Below the pieces are notes generated by a model. That model was given only the letters and a program-made list of their open reading frames with translations. It had not been told where the DNA came from and did not search any database. Below, piece by piece: positions 1 through 4,431 of a DNA stretch of 5,782 nucleotides (position 1 is its first letter; each line of letters starts with the position of its first letter). Both the position numbers and the translations under genes were made by a program. Source of the DNA: JALXCG01 sp026991065 [NCBI: Gemmatimonadota bacterium]. GTDB taxonomy: Bacteria; GCA-2686955. The stretch is taken from the NCBI GenBank assembly GCA_026991065.1, contig JALXCG010000249.1, positions 1,222 through 7,003 on the forward strand. The letters run 5' to 3'.

Positions 1-312
1 CAGGAGGCGGGCGTGGCGCGATTCCGCGCCATCGTTCTGACCTCGTTGACGACATTTCTCGGGCTCACGCCGATGCTGCTGGAGAAGAGCATGCAGGCGC
101 GCTTCCTGATCCCCATGGCCACTTCGCTGGCTTTCGGTGTGCTCTTCGCCACCGCGGTCACCATGATCATGGTGCCGGTTTGCTACCTGATTCTGCATGA
201 TCTCATGCGCCTCTTCGGCCACTCCGGCGCGCTGCGATCGCGGCGCGGTGGGGCCGGTGGGGATGTCGTCGCCGGCAGCGGTTCGGGCAGCAAGGTTGAA
301 GCGGTGGCCTGA
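1..312 (+). CDS. RND-family efflux transporter permease, C-terminal end (partial)
   Basis: This is the last 103 residues of an inner-membrane RND (AcrB/MexB-like) permease; the reading frame is open to the left edge, so the start lies outside the window. RND permeases use the proton gradient to export drugs, metals or lipids through a periplasmic adaptor and an outer-membrane channel. The visible part matches the conserved end of the family: RFRAIVLTSLTTFLGLTPML, then the EKSMQARFLIPMATSLAFG motif, then a final hydrophobic helix ending VPVCYLIL, which correspond to the last two or so membrane segments. After the last helix comes a short tail rich in Gly, Ser and Arg with no recognisable domain. 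The family call is secure. The subclass (drug-type HAE or metal-type HME) cannot be decided because the proton-relay helix is not visible. The stop is TGA at 310-312, only 12 bases from the end of the convergent next gene, with no room for a separate terminator. Confidence 0.9.
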   Translation, partial: QEAGVARFRAIVLTSLTTFLGLTPMLLEKSMQARFLIPMATSLAFGVLFATAVTMIMVPVCYLILHDLMRLFGHSGALRSRRGGAGGDVVAGSGSGSKVEAVA

Positions 313-324
313 ACAGAAGAGGGG

Positions 325-702
325 TCAGTGGGTGCGCCGCCGGTGCCAGATCGAGTAGTAGCGGTAGCGCCCCGGCATGTGGCTGCTGATCGATGCCGCA
401 ACCGTGACCAGGAGCAGCAGCGGCAGCCGCAGCCGCGGCCACAGGAGGGCCGCGAGAAGTAGCAGCACCTTGCTCAAAGTGATGGCGCCGCGCAGCTCCA
501 CGAACCAGAGCGGAGTACTTCCGGCGTGCGAGAGCGCCAGCAGTCCGCCGGTTAGCGCGCTGGCAATCGCCGGGTGCAGCAGGGCGGTGGCGGGCAGATG
601 AAACCAGACGCCTCCGAGGAGTATACCGAAGGTGATGATGTGCAGGGTGCGCAACGTGATGCGCAGCCAGCGCTGGAGATCGAAATGGGGAAAACCAACC
701 AT
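325..702 (-). CDS. Small four-helix integral membrane protein, function unknown
   Basis: The product is 125 residues from the ATG at 700-702. Hydrophobic stretches lie near residues 15-34, 42-59, 73-89 and 92-106, suggesting four membrane helices. A polar, basic end follows, with the distinctive stretch SHMPGRYRYYSIWH near residues 107-120. The first helix includes LRTLHIITFGILLGG. From memory, similar unnamed membrane proteins with a comparable RYYS-type C-terminal motif occur in other bacteria, but I cannot name a family or function. The gene is convergent with the RND tail and divergent from the MATE gene. The start is uncertain: the frame is open upstream to a TTG at 742-744, which would add 14 residues (MLAAPARLLHSTLL) and has a GGAGAG about 9 bases before it, whereas the ATG has no clear ribosome site. 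I chose the ATG because it begins shortly before the first helix. Sensible membrane topology supports a real gene over the overlapping frames on both strands. Confidence 0.7.
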   Translation of the reverse strand: MVGFPHFDLQRWLRITLRTLHIITFGILLGGVWFHLPATALLHPAIASALTGGLLALSHAGSTPLWFVELRGAITLSKVLLLLAALLWPRLRLPLLLLVTVAASISSHMPGRYRYYSIWHRRRTH

Positions 703-776
703 GAGAAGGGTAGAGTGGAGCAATCTTGCCGGCGCCGCCAGCAAAATCCGCCGCTCTCCACGTAGGGTCTTTCTCG
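703..776. promoter_or_regulatory. Divergent intergenic region between small membrane protein and MATE gene
   Basis: These 74 bases lie between two divergent starts, so they, or bases inside either gene, should hold both promoters. I could not find a convincing -35/-10 pair on either strand. The region contains an inverted repeat GTGGAG (715-720) and CTCCAC (756-761), 35 bases apart, with a GCCGGCGCC core at 728-736. The two arms are also possible ribosome sites for alternative TTG starts at 726 (+) and 744 (-), so the symmetry need not mean a repressor operator. Assignment as regulatory rests on gene layout only. Confidence 0.35.
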
Positions 777-2246
777 ATGCAACGCTCCACTGCCGACCGC
801 GCTTTCGAACCAGGTGCTCTTCTGCGTCTGGCGGCGCCGCTGGTGCTCTCGTTTTGGATGCGCTCCGCTTTCTCCTTTGTCGACACGATCTACGCCGCCA
901 CGTTGGGGGATGCGGCGGTGGCGGCGATTGGCCTGTCGATCCCTTTCGAGTTCCTTTTCATCGCCGTCTGGGTGGGGCTTTCCAACGGGTTGACGGCTAC
1001 CCTCGGAGAGGCGTTCGGTGCCCGCGACGCCGGCCGGGTCGAGGCCTTGGTGCGGGTCGTGCGGTGGATGACCACCGCGGCGGTGCCGCTTTTTGTGCTC
1101 CTTGGATTGGCGCTCTGGTGGCTGGCGCCGACGCTGCCGATCGATTCGCAGGTGGCGCGTTATTTCGGCATCTACACTGCGGTCCTGATCGGCGGGACCG
1201 GCTTGACCGGCTTCTGGTCGGTGATCCCCGATTCTTTGATCAAGGCCCACTATCAGACCCGTGTCACCATGAAGGCCGGGGTTCTGTCGAACTCACTCAA
1301 CCTCTTCTTGAATACACTCTTTCTCTTTGTCTTTCATTGGGGAATTCTGGGCATTGCGCTCTCCACCGTAATCGGACGCCTGGGCGGCTTGCTCTATGCG
1401 TTGAAGAAGGCGGCGGGATTCGAGGCCCGACGGCGTCGGCAGTGGGCGGCGGACGCTCCCCGGCAGGCGCCGTCGTCGTCGTCGGCGCCACCCGTATCGG
1501 CAGCCTCATCCGCTTCACCAGATCCATCACCGTCGCCGGCGGTAGAAGCCGCGACATCGACCGGTCTGCTCAATGTGCGCACGCCGGCGCGGGCGATCCT
1601 CGCCCTGGCGTTGCCGGCGTCGCTCTCCTTCGGTTTGATGGCAACCGAGTCCGCGGTTGTTAACCGGATTCTCGCTACTTTCGACCAGGCCACGGCGGCG
1701 ATTGCCGCTTTCGCGATCTTTCATCGCGTGGCGATGTTCGCCGGGATGCCGCTGATCGCCATTTCGGCCGCTTCGCTCCCCTTCTTTGCCCGGGCCCACG
1801 GAGCGGGAAATGGGGGCGCGATGCGGCGCGGTCTGCTGGAGGGGTCATTGGCCTCGGTGGTCTACGTGGTGGCTGCGGTGGGGCCGATCACCTACTGGGG
1901 GGCGGAGGCGATTGCCCGGTCTCTGGCCGAGGCCCCGGCGACGATCGCATTTGCTACTTTCGCGCTGCGCATGGTGCCGCTCTCCGGCCTCGCGACCATC
2001 CCCTTCGTGCTCTGTCGCCCGGTTTTTGACGGCATGCAGCAGGGCGCGCCCGGGGCGATCATGGCGTCGGTCCGCTATTTGGGGTTGACCCTGCCGGCGG
2101 CGTGGGGAGGCGCGCATGTCGCGGCTGCTTTCGGCTATCCCCGCTTCAACGGTGTGGTCCTGGGGCTGATCACCGCGGGCTTGCTGGTTTCCAGCGTCTT
2201 TCTTGCCTGGACCGTGCGGAAAGTTCGTCAGCTCGCTGACGCGTGA
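777..2246 (+). CDS. MATE-family multidrug/toxin exporter
   Basis: This 489-residue inner-membrane transporter belongs to the MATE (MatE, DinF/NorM-type) family, which exports organic cations and other toxic compounds in exchange for Na+ or H+. The length suits the family and about 12 hydrophobic segments are visible in two halves. The first half opens with LLRLAAPLVLSFWMRSAFSF and VDTIYAATLGDAAVAAIGL, followed by GLSNGLTATLGEAFGARD near residues 67-84, the usual conserved loop between the second and third helices. The second half opens with ARAILALALPASLSFGLMAT near residue 271. Between the halves (about residues 217-265) lies an unusual Arg-rich then Pro/Ser/Ala-rich stretch. The start is taken as the ATG at 777, with a weak AGGG 9 bases upstream. 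An alternative TTG at 726, preceded by GGAG, would add 17 residues. The 3' end overlaps thpR on the other strand by 19 bases. Substrate cannot be predicted. Confidence 0.88.
   Translation: MQRSTADRAFEPGALLRLAAPLVLSFWMRSAFSFVDTIYAATLGDAAVAAIGLSIPFEFLFIAVWVGLSNGLTATLGEAFGARDAGRVEALVRVVRWMTTAAVPLFVLLGLALWWLAPTLPIDSQVARYFGIYTAVLIGGTGLTGFWSVIPDSLIKAHYQTRVTMKAGVLSNSLNLFLNTLFLFVFHWGILGIALSTVIGRLGGLLYALKKAAGFEARRRRQWAADAPRQAPSSSSAPPVSAASSASPDPSPSPAVEAATSTGLLNVRTPARAILALALPASLSFGLMATESAVVNRILATFDQATAAIAAFAIFHRVAMFAGMPLIAISAASLPFFARAHGAGNGGAMRRGLLEGSLASVVYVVAAVGPITYWGAEAIARSLAEAPATIAFATFALRMVPLSGLATIPFVLCRPVFDGMQQGAPGAIMASVRYLGLTLPAAWGGAHVAAAFGYPRFNGVVLGLITAGLLVSSVFLAWTVRKVRQLADA
1425..1571 (+). other. 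Low-complexity linker coding segment within the MATE gene
   Basis: This stretch encodes about 49 residues between the two helix bundles of the MATE protein. It begins with a basic patch (EARRRRQ) and continues with Pro, Ser and Ala, including SSSS encoded by four TCG triplets at 1473-1484. In MATE proteins the loop between helices 6 and 7 is cytoplasmic, so this would be an extended, probably disordered cytoplasmic linker. The frame stays open through it and both halves remain in the same frame, so there is no sign of a frameshift. Confidence 0.6.
2226..2241. repeat. Perfect hairpin in the tail-to-tail overlap of the MATE gene and thpR
   Basis: CGTCAGCTCGCTGACG forms a 6-bp stem (CGTCAG/CTGACG) with a CTCG loop; the opposite strand gives the same stem with a CGAG loop. 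Both loops fit the YNMG tetraloop pattern known to be stable in RNA. The hairpin lies inside the end of both genes: the thpR stop is at 2228-2230 and the MATE stop at 2244-2246. No run of T follows on the + strand and only a short TTT on the - strand, so it is at best a weak intrinsic terminator. It may instead protect transcript 3' ends, or be chance. Confidence 0.45.
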
Positions 2247-2794
2247 GCAAAGTGGGCAAGAGCGCTGTACTCCGCCCCACTGGGCAGAAGCCGGCTGGCA
2301 AAAAGGGTGGTTTGCTGAACCTGCATGGGGATTCGCCGGTCGACATCGGCACCGAGCGCGGGTGGCGGGCCGCCCCGGCGACGCAGGCGACCGACCGTGA
2401 GATGAGGCGTGAAGCGGCGTGGTTCCGGTGGGAAACCACACTCGACAACCGCGTGCTCCACAACCGCCGCCAACTCGATTAGCGCGCCGTTTGTTTCGGG
2501 TTCGAGCGCAACCACCAGGGGGCGGCGGCGTGGCGGGAACGGCGCCAGGCGGATCCACTCAATCGGGAACTCGGGAAACTTCGTTAGAGCGGCATGCAGA
2601 GCCGCCGTCAAGGCGGGGATCTGCTGCCGATCGGTTTCGCCTAGAAAACGCAGTGTGACGTGAAAACAATCGGGAGCCAGCCAGCGAACGCCGTCGTCTT
2701 CCCGGCGGACTGCTCCCACCCATTCAGCGATCGCTTCGCGGGTTGTGTTGGGGAGATCGACTGCGACGAAGATTCGGGGCTTGCTTTTGCTCAT
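2228..2794 (-). CDS. thpR: RNA 2',3'-cyclic phosphodiesterase (2H family, ThpR/LigT)
   Basis: This 188-residue soluble protein belongs to the 2H phosphoesterase superfamily. ThpR/LigT enzymes hydrolyse 2',3'-cyclic phosphate ends of RNA to 2'-phosphate and can join tRNA halves through a 2'-5' bond in vitro. Both catalytic HxTx motifs are present: HVTL at residues 45-48 and HLTV at 131-134. Other family hallmarks are RIFVAVDLP near the N-terminus, FHVTLRFLGE around the first motif, RFTPHLTVGR around the second, and a final strand LFASRLLPSGAEYSALAHF. Length is normal for the family. The ATG at 2792-2794 overlaps the TGA of the upstream phosphatase gene as ATGA, and no ribosome site precedes it, so translation is probably coupled. 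The 3' end overlaps the MATE gene on the opposite strand. The physiological substrate of bacterial ThpR proteins is unsettled. Confidence 0.93.
   Translation of the reverse strand: MSKSKPRIFVAVDLPNTTREAIAEWVGAVRREDDGVRWLAPDCFHVTLRFLGETDRQQIPALTAALHAALTKFPEFPIEWIRLAPFPPRRRPLVVALEPETNGALIELAAVVEHAVVECGFPPEPRRFTPHLTVGRLRRRGGPPPALGADVDRRIPMQVQQTTLFASRLLPSGAEYSALAHFAHASAS
2791..2794 (-). promoter_or_regulatory. ATGA stop-start overlap, likely translational coupling of PP2C and thpR
   Basis: On the - strand the four bases ATGA hold both the start codon of thpR and the stop codon of the phosphatase gene. The bases just upstream read AACTCCCCC and lack a purine-rich ribosome site. Together these features suggest that ribosomes finishing the phosphatase reinitiate on thpR. 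The overlap is seen directly; the coupling is inferred. Confidence 0.6.
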
Positions 2795-3603
2795 GGGGGA
2801 GTTGTTTTCGCGGAAGCTTTGCGTTCTATGAGCACGACAGTGATGTTGTCCGTGCCGCCCGCGTCCAGAGCGGCGCGGATGAGTGCGTCAACCGCGGCAT
2901 CGCTCTTCGGCTCACGGTCGAGAATGGCCTCAATACTGGGATCGTCGAGCATCCCGGTGAGGCCGTCGGTGCAGAGCATGATGCGCTCGCTCTGTTTCAA
3001 CTCTCGCGGGGGGTCGGAGTGATCCACCTCGAGTGGCAGCGGGATCCCCAGCGCCTGAGTGATCACATTGCGCTCGGGGTGAACGCGCGCCTCGGCTGCG
3101 GAGATGATCCCCGCGTCGACCATCTCCTGTACCCGGGAGTGATCATGCGTGAGCTGCTGCAGGTGACCGGGGCGGTGGCAGTAGATGCGACTGTCTCCGA
3201 CGTGCACCCAGTGGACCTGTTCCGCCACTGTCAGCACAACCACGCAGGTGGTACCCATGCCGAATAGCTCGTTGGGCTCGGTCAGGCTGCGCACATGAAT
3301 CAGATCATTGGCCGCCCGCATGCCCCGCTCCAGCCGCTCGGGGATCTGCTCCGGGTCGATCTTTACGCCCTCGAAGGCTTTGGCGAAAGAGGTCGTGGCC
3401 AAATGGCTGGCGACTTCGCCCCCTTTGTGGCCCCCCATTCCGTCGGCCACGACGCAGAGAAGAGAGCGGTCGTCGAGAGAGACGATCGCGTAGGAATCCT
3501 GGTTCGTGGTCCGCACATGGCCGATGTGCGTGGCGCCATGGGCTTGAAGAGGGCTGGACACTGGAGAAGCTCCGGGATGCTGCACCGATTTCAACACCTT
3601 CAT
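2791..3603 (-). CDS. PP2C-type Ser/Thr protein phosphatase (Stp1/PrpC-like)
   Basis: This 270-residue cytosolic metal-dependent phosphatase removes phosphate from Ser and Thr of proteins, usually opposing Hanks-type kinases. The PPM/PP2C motifs appear in order: RTTNQDSY (31-38), VADGMGGHKGGEVAS (52-66), GMGTTCVVV (115-123), HVGDSRIY (134-141), LTHDHS (151-156), RNVITQALG (178-186), CTDGLTGML (211-219) and GGTDNITVVLI (249-259). The expected metal-binding acids D36, D54, D213 and D252 are all present, so the enzyme should be active. There is no membrane segment or extra domain. The roughly 25 residues before the first motif are longer than in many compact Stp1 proteins and look disordered. The start codon lies 4 bases after the stop of the upstream repeat-protein gene and has only a weak purine-rich site, so coupled expression is likely. 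No partner kinase gene is visible in the window. Confidence 0.95.
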   Translation of the reverse strand: MKVLKSVQHPGASPVSSPLQAHGATHIGHVRTTNQDSYAIVSLDDRSLLCVVADGMGGHKGGEVASHLATTSFAKAFEGVKIDPEQIPERLERGMRAANDLIHVRSLTEPNELFGMGTTCVVVLTVAEQVHWVHVGDSRIYCHRPGHLQQLTHDHSRVQEMVDAGIISAAEARVHPERNVITQALGIPLPLEVDHSDPPRELKQSERIMLCTDGLTGMLDDPSIEAILDREPKSDAAVDALIRAALDAGGTDNITVVLIERKASAKTTPP

Positions 3604-3607
3604 AATA

Positions 3608-4381
3608 CTATAGATTCTCGCCGGCTGTACTTATCACGGTATCCAGAACAACCTGCTCGAAGAGATCCAGGCCAAGAGAGGCGCGAGCATCGCCGTGAGA
3701 GTCAAAAAAACTGATACGGGAGCCGGCACTTGGGCCATCCTCCAACAGTACGCGCACATGCGCCCCAGAGTCGCTCATCCGCAGTTGTGTGTTGGGAGCG
3801 GAAACAGCCAGGCCCAGACGCTCATTCCCGTCCGCATCGAAAAGATGGAACCCTGTTTCGCTCGCCTGGTGTCGCAACAGGACACGCGGGGTGCTGGTGG
3901 AATCGGACAGGGCCAACATGGGCCCCTCCGCGTTGGCACGCAAGGTGATTTGCGCACTCACGTTGTCACCACCCAGAGCGAGGCCGGGAGTACCGCCGGG
4001 GAAGATGCCGAGGTGCGCTTGGACTGAGCCATCACGCCCGCGGGCCAGCAGCCCGGTCTCGGTCAGGCTCATTCTCTCCGCGCCATCCGGCCCATAGAAA
4101 TAGACCCCCGGCACCCTGTTCTTGACGCGCAGAGCGACCCGCGTGCGCCCGAGATCGTCGACCAGGCGCAGGTCGCGCGTGCTTGATCTGTCGCTCCGCG
4201 CGGAATCGTCGCGGCTGATCTGTGGCGGCGGTTGCTGCCGAAGAAACTGCGCCACCGGCACCAACATGCCGGCCAACAGTATGGCGACCAGCATGAAGAG
4301 CCGGCGGCGCAGACGCTGCACCTGGGTTTCCAGTTGCCGCACGCGGGCTTCGATCTCGGCTGGTGTCAGCGAGGATTCCAT
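3608..4381 (-). CDS. Membrane-anchored protein with about eight 22-residue repeats, function unknown
   Basis: This 257-residue protein has a short heptad-like N-terminal helix (about residues 5-27, AEIEARVRQLETQVQRLRR), one hydrophobic membrane segment (about 29-47, MLVAILLAGMLVPVAQF), a polar Pro/Ser/Asp/Arg-rich spacer (48-70), and then a repeat domain to about residue 239. By the positive-inside rule the basic N-terminus should be cytoplasmic and the repeats periplasmic. The repeats follow roughly DxxGxxRxxL, best seen as DDLGRTRVAL, GPDGAERMSL, DADGNERLGL and DSHGDARASL. I recognise no enzyme motif and cannot name the family with confidence. The start is the ATG at 4379-4381, with no strong ribosome site. 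The gene lies 50 bases downstream of clpB and 4 bases upstream of the phosphatase gene. A role in envelope sensing or as a scaffold is only a guess from the architecture. Confidence 0.82.
   Translation of the reverse strand: MESSLTPAEIEARVRQLETQVQRLRRRLFMLVAILLAGMLVPVAQFLRQQPPPQISRDDSARSDRSSTRDLRLVDDLGRTRVALRVKNRVPGVYFYGPDGAERMSLTETGLLARGRDGSVQAHLGIFPGGTPGLALGGDNVSAQITLRANAEGPMLALSDSTSTPRVLLRHQASETGFHLFDADGNERLGLAVSAPNTQLRMSDSGAHVRVLLEDGPSAGSRISFFDSHGDARASLGLDLFEQVVLDTVISTAGENL
3665..4171 (-). repeat. Eight tandem protein repeats of about 22 residues
   Basis: Aligning the conserved hydrophobic residue that ends each unit places it at residues 84, 106, 124, 147, 169, 191, 213 and 236, giving spacings of 22, 18, 23, 22, 22, 22 and 23. 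A Gly stands six residues before it in five of the eight units (1, 2, 3, 6 and 8), and an Arg three residues before it in six (1, 2, 5, 6, 7 and 8). Each unit reads as two short strands joined by an Asp/Gly turn. The units are well diverged in sequence, so this is an old protein repeat, not recent DNA duplication. Confidence 0.7.
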
Positions 4382-4431
4382 CGCGCAAGGATAGCGCCGG
4401 GTAGCCCGCGGGTGTGATTACAACTTGTCGG
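4382..4431 (-). other. Short spacer between clpB and the repeat-protein gene
   Basis: These 50 bases separate the clpB stop from the next start. They hold an 8-base palindrome CCCGCGGG (4405-4412), a possible 4-bp stem CGGG-TAG-CCCG (4398-4408) and a short ACAACTTGT symmetry (4420-4428). No T-run follows any of them, so there is no clear intrinsic terminator, and no convincing promoter was found. Read-through from clpB is therefore plausible. Confidence 0.4.

Noticed and set aside
203-1250. Two long - strand open frames across the small membrane gene and the start of the MATE gene
   Set aside because: Composition is low-complexity (His, Arg, Pro, Ala, Gln) with no recognisable motif, and they lie opposite or out of frame with supported genes.
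1471-1485. CGT/TCG triplet run as a phase-variation repeat
   Set aside because: Only four units of a triplet are present. Slippage would change the number of Ser residues without shifting frame, so on/off switching is not expected.
632-1663. Long open frame on the + strand (343 codons) overlapping the start of the MATE gene
   Set aside because: It is Arg/Gly-rich without hydrophobic or domain pattern, while the MATE frame shows clear helices and family motifs. This is a shadow frame typical of high-GC DNA.
1845-2558. A 237-codon - strand frame across the MATE gene end and thpR
   Set aside because: It overlaps the well-supported thpR out of frame and the MATE gene antisense, has biased composition and lacks motifs.
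2743-3267. A 174-codon + strand frame antisense to the phosphatase gene
   Set aside because: It mirrors the conserved PP2C coding sequence, and the motif-rich - strand frame is clearly the real gene.
3604-3635. AT-rich patch just upstream of the phosphatase start, reading TATAGT on the - strand like a -10 box
   Set aside because: It would sit only 3 bases from the start codon and has no acceptable -35 partner at 16-18 bases. The patch also includes the end of the upstream gene.
4398-4412. GC-rich symmetrical sequence after clpB as a possible terminator
   Set aside because: The stem is only 4 bp, the palindrome has no loop, and no T-run follows.
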